This document shows positions 36,002-43,470 of a DNA stretch of 64,000 nt, piece by piece; the first letter of the stretch is position 1, and the number at the start of each line of letters is the position of its first letter. Made by a program: the position numbers and the translations under genes. The stretch comes from Lachnospiraceae bacterium (GTDB lineage: Bacteria > Bacillota > Clostridia > Lachnospirales > Lachnospiraceae), in assembly GCA_014804755.1 (NCBI GenBank), contig JAAUZE010000027.1, forward strand, positions 62,001 to 126,000. The letters run 5' to 3'. Under the pieces are notes generated by a model. The model was not told the DNA's origin and ran no database searches. It worked only from the letters and a program-made list of their open reading frames with translations.

Positions 36002-36796
36002 GAAATTCAAAACTCGCTCACTAAAATCTTTTGCTTCCTCATACAATGCATGACCAAGACCGTTATAAATAAACAATTCGCTTTCCTCAATTTTATCAGC
36101 TATTGTAGAAGCAGAAGTTGTTCCTACGATTTTATCGCAATCCCCGCCGATCACTAATGTAGGGCATATAATTTTGTTTAATTCCTCATAGGCATTATGG
36201 CTCGTACAAGATGCTGCTTGTATGAGAAAACGTTTAAAACTTTTTGGCTTTCCCATTCTTACAAGAAGCGGATAAAGCCGTCGGTACTTTTTCAAGTATC
36301 TTTCTGAATATGATTTTTCTGCCGTATCTATCATTAAGTCCTTATAATTTTCCTGTATTGCCATTTCAATCCATGCACCAACAACGTTTTCAATCGTTTC
36401 ATTTGGCTTTGCGCTTGTCACTGCCAAGACGAGCCTATTGACAAAATCAGGGTGATCAATCGCAAGATATTGTGCGATCATACCACCTTGAGATATGCCT
36501 AAAATATCTGCTTTTGAGATACCCAGAGCAGTCATAGCCTCTGCATGGTCTTTTGCCATTTCCCTTGTAGAATATCCTTCCGGCAGATGATTTTTTCGAC
36601 TGAAAACATACACGGTATATTTTTTAGCATATCTCCTGTACATAACAGAAAAGGCAAGAGCCATTCCTTTTACCGTACGCAGACCATCTCCCAGTCCGGG
36701 CAGCATAATAAGATTTTTATTACCATTTCCAAAAGATATGTAATCCATTTCGGAATTTCCAACACGAACACTTCCGTTACGGGCATGATTAAACAT
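35981..36796 (-). CDS. Alpha/beta hydrolase
   Basis: A 271-aa cytoplasmic alpha/beta hydrolase. Oxyanion region LIMLPGLGDG, nucleophile elbow GISQGG (Ser near residue 103), acid Asp in GGDCDKIVG, and catalytic His in NGLGHALYEE are all present, so it should be active as an esterase/lipase-like enzyme. AGGAGAT lies before the ATG on the minus strand. The gene follows a broken TetR gene on the same strand, the usual setting for a TetR-controlled hydrolase. Its 3' end overlaps the EFR1 remnant. AT-rich compared with genes to the right. Confidence 0.85.
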   Translation of the reverse strand: MFNHARNGSVRVGNSEMDYISFGNGNKNLIMLPGLGDGLRTVKGMALAFSVMYRRYAKKYTVYVFSRKNHLPEGYSTREMAKDHAEAMTALGISKADILGISQGGMIAQYLAIDHPDFVNRLVLAVTSAKPNETIENVVGAWIEMAIQENYKDLMIDTAEKSYSERYLKKYRRLYPLLVRMGKPKSFKRFLIQAASCTSHNAYEELNKIICPTLVIGGDCDKIVGTTSASTIADKIEESELFIYNGLGHALYEEAKDFSERVLNFLSTPDE

Positions 36797-36814
36797 AAGG
36801 ATCTCCTATATTTT

Positions 36815-37295
36815 GCGATTCTTGCTTTAAGAATTTCCAAATACGCTGACAAACTCGTAAGTATCCACTTTATCATAGTAATCGTTTTTTGCCTGTCCCA
36901 TCGAAATGAAGCGGTATCAATATCCTGTAAAAACCAATAATAGATGTCTTGTATCTTAGATTTTTCCGGATACAGAATATGCCATGAAAATTCCAAGGCA
37001 GCGTATTGTATTATCCGTTGAAACAAATCGGGTGAAAGGGTATTAATTCTTTCCTCTATGCCGGAAATAAGCTCCGATGTAATGTTATCAAGAATATAAA
37101 AATAAAAGTCCTCTTTTGTCGGAAAATATTTGAATAAACTTCCCTTGCTGATACCGGCTTTTTAAAAATTCGATTTGTCGAACTATTTTCATAACCATAA
37201 TCGGCAAATTCAGAAACTCCCGCTGAAAAAATGTTTTGCTGTTTTTCAGCGCCCAGCCCCAAAATAAACATATCGGAGTTCAATTCATTTGTCAA
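36815..37295 (-). pseudogene. TetR family regulator, frameshifted
   Basis: The N-terminal helix-turn-helix begins in one frame (NIFSAGVSEFADYGYENSST-NRI) and passes at a T/A run near 37,160 into another frame with AGISKGSLFKYFPTKEDFYFYI, the classic TetR recognition helix and following helix. The second frame continues through the ligand domain (PDLFQRIIQYAALEFSW) and appears to need one more shift near 36,880 to reach a stop just ahead of the hydrolase. At least one frame break makes the regulator inactive as it stands, or a sequencing error is present. It is divergent from the MerR gene. Confidence 0.7.
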
Positions 37296-37376
37296 TTACA
37301 TATCAGTACTTCTTTAGGGAAGGTATATTAAATTTTTATCAGGTTTGTGTTCGGAAAATTATTTTCAAATTCCTGC

Positions 37377-37407
37377 TTGACTCCTACGCTGCGTCATACT
37401 GTATGAT
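37377..37407 (+). promoter_or_regulatory. MerR-type promoter with 19-bp spacer
   Basis: TTGACT at 37377-37382 and TATGAT at 37402-37407 with a 19-base spacer, holding the palindrome ACGCTGCGT (37386-37394). Over-long spacers with a dyad between the boxes are the hallmark of promoters activated by MerR proteins through DNA twisting; here it would give autoregulation of the next gene. Confidence 0.75.
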
Positions 37408-37444
37408 GAGCGTAACACGAAGGAGGCACATGGAGGAGACTGTA

Positions 37445-38197
37445 ATGCTGACAGTGAATGAAGTGAGCAAATTAGCGGGAGTGAGCGTGCGCACGCTGCA
37501 CTACTATGACAAGATCGGTCTGCTTAGCCCGACGAAGCTGACCGAATCCGGTTACCGGCTGTATGACGATACGGCGTTGGAACGTTTGCAGAGTATTTTG
37601 CTGTTTCGGGAATTGCAGTTTCCGCTAAAGGAGATCAAAGCGATTTTGGACAGCCCGAATTTTGACAAGGGAAAAGCATTGGAGCAGCAGATCACCCTGT
37701 TGGAGCTGAAAAAAGAGCATATTGAGAACCTGATTGACCTCGCTCGCGGAATAAAATTGATAGGAGTGAGACCACTGATGGATTTTACGGCATTTGATAC
37801 AAAAAAAATCGACGAGTACGCAAAGCAGGCAAAAGAGTCCTACGGCAATACGGAGGCGTATCGGGAATTTGAGGAAAAGAGCGCGAACCGCACAGGAGAA
37901 GAATGGACGTTGATCTCGACAGAGTTCATGGGACTGTTTGCGGAATTGGGAACAATGCGGGAGTGCTCGCCCGAAGAGGAACGGGTGCAGGCGCAGGTCG
38001 AAAAACTGCGCGCATTTATTACAGAGCATTATTACAACTGCACGCTCGAGATCTTTGAGGGCCTCGGAAAGATGTATAACGGTGGGGGCAGCATGACCGA
38101 AAATATCGACCGCGCCGGAGGAGCCGGAACCGCGGAGCTTGCAGACAAGGCGATTCAGGTGTATTGTGAAAAAAGAAAAACGGCGGAAGCCGGCTGA
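37445..38197 (+). CDS. MerR family regulator with TipAS domain
   Basis: The 250-aa protein starts at 37445 (GGAGGAG six bases upstream; an in-frame ATG at 37430 is an alternative). Residues 1-70 form the MerR winged helix (LTVNEVSKLAGVSVRTLHYYDKIGLL, GYRLYDD), followed by a dimer coiled coil (FPLKEIKAIL, LELKKEHIENLI). The C-terminal part from about 118 matches the TipAS antibiotic-recognition fold (YGNTEAYREFEEK, LMGLFAELG-like, ITEHYYNCT). TipA/Mta-type proteins sense multiple drugs or hydrophobic ligands. The next gene set is not an obvious efflux pump, so targets are unknown. Confidence 0.88.
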   Translation: MLTVNEVSKLAGVSVRTLHYYDKIGLLSPTKLTESGYRLYDDTALERLQSILLFRELQFPLKEIKAILDSPNFDKGKALEQQITLLELKKEHIENLIDLARGIKLIGVRPLMDFTAFDTKKIDEYAKQAKESYGNTEAYREFEEKSANRTGEEWTLISTEFMGLFAELGTMRECSPEEERVQAQVEKLRAFITEHYYNCTLEIFEGLGKMYNGGGSMTENIDRAGGAGTAELADKAIQVYCEKRKTAEAG

Positions 38198-38210
38198 TCA
38201 AAGCGATAGC

Positions 38211-38239
38211 TTGCCAATTCCCCGTGCGTCGTATATAAT
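38211..38239 (+). promoter_or_regulatory. Consensus sigma-A promoter
   Basis: TTGCCA at 38211-38216, 17-base spacer, perfect TATAAT at 38234-38239. It drives a leader that carries a tiny ORF and a hairpin ahead of the CD3324-family gene. Confidence 0.75.
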
Positions 38240-38279
38240 ACCTATACGAATAATACAACATGAAAAGGAGGGTTTTGAT

Positions 38280-38330
38280 ATGAGTAAGGCAATTGCAGGG
38301 GATAGCGAGGGCTATTCAAATAGACGATAA
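38280..38330 (+). CDS. 16-aa ORF, candidate leader peptide
   Basis: A very strong AAAAGGAGGG site stands before ATG; the peptide MSKAIAGDSEGYSNRR ends with TAA. The distal half of the ORF overlaps the left arm of the hairpin at 38305-38350. It may be a leader peptide controlling the downstream gene by attenuation, or the remnant of a deleted gene. Confidence 0.4.
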   Translation: MSKAIAGDSEGYSNRR

Positions 38331-38350
38331 AACCGAAGGATAGCCCTTGC
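38305..38350 (+). promoter_or_regulatory. Leader hairpin overlapping the tiny ORF
   Basis: GCGAGGGCTAT pairs with ATAGCCCTTGC (one G-U pair) over a 24-base loop. A competing local hairpin ATAGC/GCTAT (38302-38315) uses the same bases, so two structures exclude each other. No U tract follows. Confidence 0.45.
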
Positions 38351-38396
38351 CTGTCCGAAATCGGTTACATGCCCGTTTGGGTGTGGGGAGGCAAGT

Positions 38397-38663
38397 ATGA
38401 GCTATAGGAGAGCGGAGGAAGTATTCCCGCGGGAGATGGTCGAGCTGCTCCAGAAATATGCGGCGGGACAGACTGTCTACATTCCGAGAAAACCCGGACA
38501 GAGAGCCGTCTGGGGAGAAAAAACAAAGCTCCGGGGAGAATTAAAGGAGCGTAACCGGCAGATTTACCGACGTTATTTAGAGGGGATGACAACGAAGGAA
38601 TTATCCGGTCAATATTATCTTTCTGTCAAAAGTATTCAAAGAATCATTCGTCAGGAAAAATAA
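38397..38663 (+). CDS. CD3324 family HTH protein
   Basis: An 88-aa basic protein of the CD3324 family (Mor-transcription-activator-like helix-turn-helix). It starts MSYRRAEEVFPREMVELLQKY, contains the Y-I-P-R-K core, then a basic coil and the helix-turn-helix YLEGMTTKELSGQYYLSVKSIQRII. GGGGAGG precedes the ATG. Likely a small DNA-binding regulator; target unknown. Transcribed from the promoter at 38211 through a structured leader. Confidence 0.8.
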   Translation: MSYRRAEEVFPREMVELLQKYAAGQTVYIPRKPGQRAVWGEKTKLRGELKERNRQIYRRYLEGMTTKELSGQYYLSVKSIQRIIRQEK

Positions 38664-38727
38664 ACGGCATCCGGCATCGTGCGCGATGCCGGATTGCTTA
38701 ATCTCTGTAGGAAATTTTTCAATCCCG

Positions 38728-38754
38728 GAAGAATTCGCCCTTGGCGAATTCTTC
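38728..38754. repeat. Perfect inverted repeat
   Basis: GAAGAATTCGCC / GGCGAATTCTTC, 12-base arms with a 3-base loop, placed directly ahead of the terminator hairpin that follows the CD3324 gene. Confidence 0.7.
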
Positions 38755-38755
38755 G

Positions 38756-38786
38756 AAAGAGTTTCGCGCCAGCGGAACTCTTTTTT
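38756..38786 (+). terminator. Terminator behind the CD3324 gene
   Basis: AAAGAGTTTCGC / GCGGAACTCTTT (one U-G pair) with a GCCA loop, followed by T's. Confidence 0.75.
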
Positions 38787-38862
38787 ATAAATAAATGTTT
38801 GAGGTTGCCGGACGCGGTCGGCACGCGCTATCATCAAAGCATAGTCGGCTATGAGCTGCACA

Positions 38863-38893
38863 AAATGTACCGGTCATCCTGACAGGTACATTT
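38863..38893. repeat. Inverted repeat ahead of the second tiny ORF
   Basis: AAATGTACC / GGTACATTT with inner GGTCA/TGA pairing potential, 38 bases ahead of the 11-aa ORF. Confidence 0.55.
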
Positions 38894-38931
38894 CGCAGTA
38901 CGAAGAATTTATAGAAGGAGGATTTTGTTTT

Positions 38932-38967
38932 ATGTCAAAGATGAATAAGAAGGAGACCGTTCGCTGA
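38932..38967 (+). CDS. 11-aa ORF with strong ribosome site
   Basis: GAAGGAGGA stands ten bases before an ATG that opens MSKMNKKETVR and stops at TGA. Like the ORF at 38280 it begins M-S-K and has a much better ribosome site than its length explains. It may be a leader peptide of the RNHCP gene or a gene start cut by deletion. Confidence 0.35.
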   Translation: MSKMNKKETVR

Positions 38968-39027
38968 CCGGGAGGTTTGCGTAAAGGGCATTCCTCCCAA
39001 AGCACATTGAAAGATCTATGATTCTTA

Positions 39028-39052
39028 ATTGAAAAATCTTTGATTTTTCAAT
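39028..39052. repeat. Perfect hairpin ahead of the RNHCP gene
   Basis: ATTGAAAAATC / GATTTTTCAAT with a TTT loop, 43 bases before the RNHCP start. Without a T run; could act on the leader RNA. Confidence 0.6.
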
Positions 39053-39095
39053 GTTGAGTAAGAAGCTCAATTTATGGCATCTTTCGGAGGAAAAA

Positions 39096-39524
39096 ATGAA
39101 TAGAGAAAATAAAAGAAGACAGTATGAAAAAGGCTACGATAAAACGCATCCGAGCGATCGGGAATTTGTCTGTAAATGCTGCGGGAGACTGGTCGTTCCG
39201 CAGGGCGGTGGGACGGAGCATCGCAATCACTGTCCGAACTGCCTTTCCAGCATGCATTTGGACATAGAGCCGGGTGACCGCGAAGCGGACTGCGGCGGCA
39301 TCATGGAGCCGATCGCGGCATGGGTGCGGAAAAACGGTGAGTGGGCGATCATTCATCGGTGTAAATGGTGCGGAACCCTCTCGTCCAACCGGATCGCGGC
39401 GGACGATAATCCGATGAAGTTGATGAGCATGGCATTAAAGCCGCTGTGTATGCCGCCGTTTCCGTTAGAGCGCATCGAGGAAATGACAAAGCTGATGGGT
39501 GGAAGCGGATCGACGGGCATGTGA
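39096..39524 (+). CDS. RNHCP domain zinc-ribbon protein
   Basis: Start placed at 39096 behind CGGAGG. The 142-aa protein holds the RNHCP motif RNHCPNC (about 45-51) together with CKCCG (about 25-29) as one zinc ribbon, and a second pair CKWCG in the HRCKWCGTLSSNR segment. The family (PF12647) is small, cytoplasmic and of unknown function; a nucleic-acid or ribosome-related role is guessed from its ribbon fold. Confidence 0.85.
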   Translation: MNRENKRRQYEKGYDKTHPSDREFVCKCCGRLVVPQGGGTEHRNHCPNCLSSMHLDIEPGDREADCGGIMEPIAAWVRKNGEWAIIHRCKWCGTLSSNRIAADDNPMKLMSMALKPLCMPPFPLERIEEMTKLMGGSGSTGM

Positions 39525-39576
39525 CCGGGAGAGTGAACGATCAGGATAACGAAAAAAGAACAAAAATAGCAGCTAT

Positions 39577-39611
39577 GAAGGCGGTGTCATTCCGGTTATG
39601 ACATCGCCTTC
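39577..39611. terminator. Hairpin at the end of trpF
   Basis: GAAGGCGGTGTCAT / ATGACATCGCCTTC, 14-base stem with one mismatch and a 7-base loop. It contains the trpF stop codon and could end transcripts from both sides. Confidence 0.55.
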
Positions 39612-40210
39612 ACTGCGTGAACAAAATCGGCGACCTTCTGCGGGTCCTTTCCAATGCGCCCGGTGTATTCGACGGCGGAAGAAACGTCTACGCCATCGGG
39701 ATGGACGCACGCAATGGCGTGGGAAACATTATCGGGGGTCAGTCCGCCCGCAAGCAAAAACGGCTTGCCGTCGCGGGGAAGCGTATCGAGGATGTCGAGG
39801 TCGAAGGTCTTTCCGCCGCCCGGCTGCGGCGCGTCAAACACATAGCCTGCGATGCCGTCACAGCCGCGAAAACGCGGATATTGTTCTAAATCACTGACAT
39901 TAAATGCTTTCAGAATCGGCAGCTTAGCGGCGCGCAGCACCTCGTCGGACAATTCGCCGTGTATTTGGATAAGGTCAAAATCAAGCGATTCGATCGCGGC
40001 GATTTCCCAGGCGGACGGAGAAACCACAACGGCAACCTTTTTGATGTCCGGGCGAAGCGCCTGAAGGATGCTCCCAGCCTCCTGCGGCGTCCGGCTGCGT
40101 TTGCTTTTCGGATAAAAAAGCACAATGCCGGCAAAATCTACCGGAAATTGGTTAATGAGCGCGGCGTCATCCGGTGAGACGAGCCCGCATATCTTGATCA
40201 TGACAGACAT
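39596..40210 (-). CDS. trpF: Phosphoribosylanthranilate isomerase
   Basis: A 204-aa TrpF with all family marks: MIKICGL (catalytic Cys), DFAGIVLFYPKSKR, QIHGE, DAPQPGGGKTFD (flexible active-site loop) and GVDVSSAVE (catalytic Asp). It isomerises phosphoribosylanthranilate to CdRP in tryptophan synthesis. AGGAGA lies eight bases before the ATG. No other trp gene is in the window, so this is a stand-alone trpF; other trp genes must be elsewhere, or the enzyme is used for salvage. Confidence 0.93.
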   Translation of the reverse strand: MSVMIKICGLVSPDDAALINQFPVDFAGIVLFYPKSKRSRTPQEAGSILQALRPDIKKVAVVVSPSAWEIAAIESLDFDLIQIHGELSDEVLRAAKLPILKAFNVSDLEQYPRFRGCDGIAGYVFDAPQPGGGKTFDLDILDTLPRDGKPFLLAGGLTPDNVSHAIACVHPDGVDVSSAVEYTGRIGKDPQKVADFVHAVKAMS

Positions 40211-40339
40211 TTTATGATTCTCCTGCGGATATATTTTGCAATGTTTCTGAATTCATGATAGCATATTTTTGGAACACAATAAATTGAAACCTGCCATTTT
40301 CATCGAGAATATGCTATTTTTCACAGAGGAGGACATGCC

Positions 40340-41317
40340 ATGCAGACAGCCATCGTTCCGGTCAATCCAAACGCACATGAGGAAGTAAAACGCGTGCTAA
40401 CTTATTTGAAGACCATTGAGGGAAAAAAGATCGTTTTGGGACAGCATACGCAGACAATGGGACAGGAGGAGCTTGTCTACATATATCAAGTAACGGGGGA
40501 GCTGCCCGCACTTTGCGGATTTGAGCTGCTGGCATATTCGCCGAACATTTCCGCGCAGAGCGATGAGGAATGCTTAAGCGAGGTGCGCGCGGCAAAAGGA
40601 ACGCTTAAGAAAGCGTGGGATTGGGCCGGAAAAGGAGGGCTCATCACTTTTACATGGCATTGGTTTTCCCCGCTTGGCGGCTGTCACAAATCTTTTTATT
40701 CCGAGTGCACGGACTATGATGCGGATCGTGCCGTGACAGAAGGGACGCCGGAGTATGCCGCGCTTTTGTCCGATATGGATTTCATGGCGGGGCTGTTAAA
40801 GCCGTTTTGTGATGCGCATGTGCCGATTCTGTGGAGACCGTTCCACGAATGCGACGGTGATTATTTCTGGTGGGGAAAAAAGGGAGCCGACGCAGTAAAA
40901 AAACTGTACCGTCTGATGTATGAACGCTACACGAATCATTTTCATTTAGACAATCTGATCTGGGTATTCAATTCGTCGGATTCCGCCTGCTATCCGGGGG
41001 ATGATGTGGTCGATATGATCAGCCGTGATATGTACCCGGAGGCGCACTGCCATACAAGCTGTGCCAAGGAATACGAAGAGTTAAAAGGAATGACATCGTC
41101 ACCGAAGCTCTGCGCAATCGGAGAGATCGGACCGCTGCCCGACGTGGATGCGATCATAGCGGAAGGGCTCGGATGGACGTATTATATGACATGGTCGCAT
41201 GATTTTGGTATGACGGAACGATTTACGACGAACGAGGTGCTGCGGCGGAATTATTTGAGCGGGAATGGCGTTACGCTGTCGAAGCTTCCGGAACTTTATC
41301 ACATCAAAGAGGCGTAG
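40340..41317 (+). CDS. GH26 family beta-mannanase-like enzyme
   Basis: A 325-aa single-domain GH26 protein. The acid/base Glu is in RPFHECDGDYFWWG and the nucleophile Glu in AIGEIGP. FTWHWFSP and DNLIWVFNS are typical barrel segments. No signal peptide is visible, so it is cytoplasmic and probably acts on imported manno-oligosaccharides rather than polymeric mannan. GAGGAGG stands before the ATG. It is divergent from trpF and convergent with the transporter gene at 41,339. Confidence 0.9.
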   Translation: MQTAIVPVNPNAHEEVKRVLTYLKTIEGKKIVLGQHTQTMGQEELVYIYQVTGELPALCGFELLAYSPNISAQSDEECLSEVRAAKGTLKKAWDWAGKGGLITFTWHWFSPLGGCHKSFYSECTDYDADRAVTEGTPEYAALLSDMDFMAGLLKPFCDAHVPILWRPFHECDGDYFWWGKKGADAVKKLYRLMYERYTNHFHLDNLIWVFNSSDSACYPGDDVVDMISRDMYPEAHCHTSCAKEYEELKGMTSSPKLCAIGEIGPLPDVDAIIAEGLGWTYYMTWSHDFGMTERFTTNEVLRRNYLSGNGVTLSKLPELYHIKEA

Positions 41318-41338
41318 GCGTATCCGAAAACGACATGA

Positions 41339-42280
41339 TTACAGGCACAGGAATACGACAAGCGGTATCGTCGCGATGGAGAAGAACGTCGTCAGGAAAA
41401 CGCCCCTTGTGGCGAGCTTTTCATCCGCGCGATACTCAATGGAAAAAAGCACGGCGGAGTTGGCGACCGGAAGCGACAGCATGATAAGGCTTACGTTTAA
41501 GAGCAGCGCGTCCTGAATAAAGAGACAAAACAGCGGATAGAGACAGAGCGGGAGCGCGATCTGCTTTAAGAGGATAAACGGATACATGCGCCAATCCCGC
41601 AGCATTTCCGGGAGGTTCATGGACGCGATGGACGCGCCCGTCAAAAGCATGGCGAGCGGCGTGGTCAGTCCGCCGATATAGCCGACGACGTCCACGACAG
41701 GAGCGGGAAAGGACAGATTGGCGAAATACAGGACAATGGCAAGTAAGGACAGTAAAATTCCCGGTGAAAGCAGCATGCGGAGCCGGGGTTTTTCTTTTGC
41801 TCCGTTTCGGGAAGTCTGTGCGCTGCCGGAGCTGATGAGCAGAATGCCGTAGCTGAAGCTCGACAGGTTAAAGATCATATTAAACAGCGCGGTATAAAAC
41901 ACCGCCTCCGCGCCGAGCAGGGCGGAAATCAGCGGAAATCCCATAAAACCGACGTTGGAAAACGTCGTCATATAAGTATAAAGCCCGCGCTGCGCCTTCG
42001 GGACAAATAACAGCCGCGCAATCAGAAAGCCAAAGAGCGGCAGGATCAGATAAAGAACAACCGCAGCGGCGAGCACGAGAAGGACTGTTGAAACGGGGGC
42101 GCGCTGTGTAAGCTTCAGGACGGAATCAATGATCAGAAACGGCATGGTGACATTGATGAGAAGCTTTGTCAGCGTGCGGTTAAATTCCGCGTTAAGAAAT
42201 TCCAGTTTAAACAAGAGAAAACCGGTTCCCATCAGAAGGAACAGCGTAATGAGCTGATGCAGGATGATCTGAATATCCAT
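41339..42280 (-). CDS. AEC (auxin efflux carrier) family transporter
   Basis: A 313-aa membrane protein with about ten spans in the 5+5 layout of the AEC family. It opens with QLITLFLLMGTGFLL, has the polar FNRTLTKLLINVTMPFLI loop, SNVGFMGFPLISALLG and a second-half LTTPLAMLLTGASIA segment, all characteristic. Family members are secondary carriers for malate, malonate or similar organic acids. Substrate unknown. Divergent from the ketopantoate-reductase-like gene, with which it shares a short regulatory region. Confidence 0.88.
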   Translation of the reverse strand: MDIQIILHQLITLFLLMGTGFLLFKLEFLNAEFNRTLTKLLINVTMPFLIIDSVLKLTQRAPVSTVLLVLAAAVVLYLILPLFGFLIARLLFVPKAQRGLYTYMTTFSNVGFMGFPLISALLGAEAVFYTALFNMIFNLSSFSYGILLISSGSAQTSRNGAKEKPRLRMLLSPGILLSLLAIVLYFANLSFPAPVVDVVGYIGGLTTPLAMLLTGASIASMNLPEMLRDWRMYPFILLKQIALPLCLYPLFCLFIQDALLLNVSLIMLSLPVANSAVLFSIEYRADEKLATRGVFLTTFFSIATIPLVVFLCL

Positions 42281-42308
42281 GAGGGGGTCCTTTCTTTATA
42301 AATGATAC

Positions 42309-42349
42309 TTGCGTGACATGCCGATCTGCGTATAATGATGGTAGATCGG
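42309..42349. promoter_or_regulatory. Promoter with flanking palindrome
   Basis: TTGCGT (42309-42314) and TATAAT (42331-42336), 16-base spacer. The perfect inverted repeat CCGATCT (42321) / AGATCGG (42343) brackets the -10 box, a good repressor-site layout for the divergent AEC and reductase genes. Confidence 0.55.
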
Positions 42350-42453
42350 TATTGCCGTAATCGAACGGTAATAGTATGCCCGAATAAAATTGTCGTAACG
42401 TATTGTATCCGTTATGTGCAAGAAATACAAACAGTAACAGAAAGGGAATAGAG

Positions 42454-43428
42454 ATGAAATATTGTGTGATCGGCGCCGGCGGGACGGGAGGCTGTATCGC
42501 GGCGTATATGGCAAGAGCGGGAAAGGACGTCACCGTGATCGCGCGGGGCGAGCATCTTGAACAGATTCGAAAGCAGGGAATCCGATTGGAGACTGTGAAA
42601 GGAACGGAGATGGTTTCACCGATTACAGCATATGAGATGCGTGAATATACGAACCGGCTCGCACAAAAATCTGTGGATGCTTCCTCTGAAGTATCCACGG
42701 AAAAGTCCGCGGGCAGACCCGATGTGATCTTCGTGTGTGTCAAAGGATATTCGTTAGAGGATGTGGTTCCTTTTATCAAAGAGGCGTCAAAAAAGGAAAC
42801 AATCGTGATACCGATCCTAAACCTGTACGGGATCGGTGCAAAGCTGCAAAAGATGCTGCCGGAGCTATTGGTGACGGACGGCTGCATTTATATTGCGGCA
42901 CAGATCAGGGAACCGGGTACGATCCGGATGAACGGCACGATCTTTCGAATAGTGTATGGCGTGCGTGATTCCGATGAACTTCGGCGGGAATTATTTTTGG
43001 TGGCGGAGGATTTGCGGCAGAGCGGAATTGAGGCGGTGCTTTCCGAAAATATCAGGAGGGACGCCCTGCAAAAGTTTTCCTACGTGTCGCCAATGGCGGC
43101 AGCAGGGCTGTATTTCCATGCCAATGCCGATCGTTTTCAGGTGACGGGAGACGAGCGGGACACCTTTGCGGCGCTGGTGAAAGAGATTGACAAGCTTGCG
43201 GAAGCGATGGGCATATCGTTTCAGGTTGACATTGTCAGAAACAACATGGCAATCCTGGATGCGCTTTCTCCCGAAGCGTCTACTTCCATGCAGCGCGATA
43301 TTGCGGCGGGAAAGCCTTCGGAAATCGACGGGCTGATCTTTGAGGTAGTGCGAATGGCGGACCGATACGGAGTGGAACTCCCGGTCTATCAAAAGATTGC
43401 GAAAGAATTGGAATCTTATAACGTGTAA
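42454..43428 (+). CDS. Ketopantoate reductase family protein
   Basis: Start placed at 42454 behind AAAGGGAA. The 324-aa protein has the Rossmann GAGGTGG at residues 7-13, VICVK-like FVCVKGYSLED, a NLYGIGAKL segment, a catalytic Lys in RRDALQKFSYVSPM and a C-terminal helical ApbA_C domain (SMQRDIAAGKPSEIDGL). In true PanE the C-terminal S-M-x-x-D segment is followed by E-x-D as here. It would reduce ketopantoate to pantoate with NADPH, but many paralogues act on other 2-keto acids. Confidence 0.87.
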   Translation: MKYCVIGAGGTGGCIAAYMARAGKDVTVIARGEHLEQIRKQGIRLETVKGTEMVSPITAYEMREYTNRLAQKSVDASSEVSTEKSAGRPDVIFVCVKGYSLEDVVPFIKEASKKETIVIPILNLYGIGAKLQKMLPELLVTDGCIYIAAQIREPGTIRMNGTIFRIVYGVRDSDELRRELFLVAEDLRQSGIEAVLSENIRRDALQKFSYVSPMAAAGLYFHANADRFQVTGDERDTFAALVKEIDKLAEAMGISFQVDIVRNNMAILDALSPEASTSMQRDIAAGKPSEIDGLIFEVVRMADRYGVELPVYQKIAKELESYNV

Positions 43429-43467
43429 ATCGTGACTGCGGCAAAATATCTGCCGCAGTTACGATTT
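43427..43467. terminator. Bidirectional terminator
   Basis: AAATCGTGACTGCGGC / GCCGCAGTTACGATTT, 16-base stem with one mismatch, lying between the convergent reductase and LacI genes. Confidence 0.75.
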
Positions 43468-43470
43468 GCA

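Noticed and set aside
42207..42887. 226-aa minus-strand ORF overlapping the reductase gene
   Set aside because: It overlaps two well supported genes and its promoter region; no family features.
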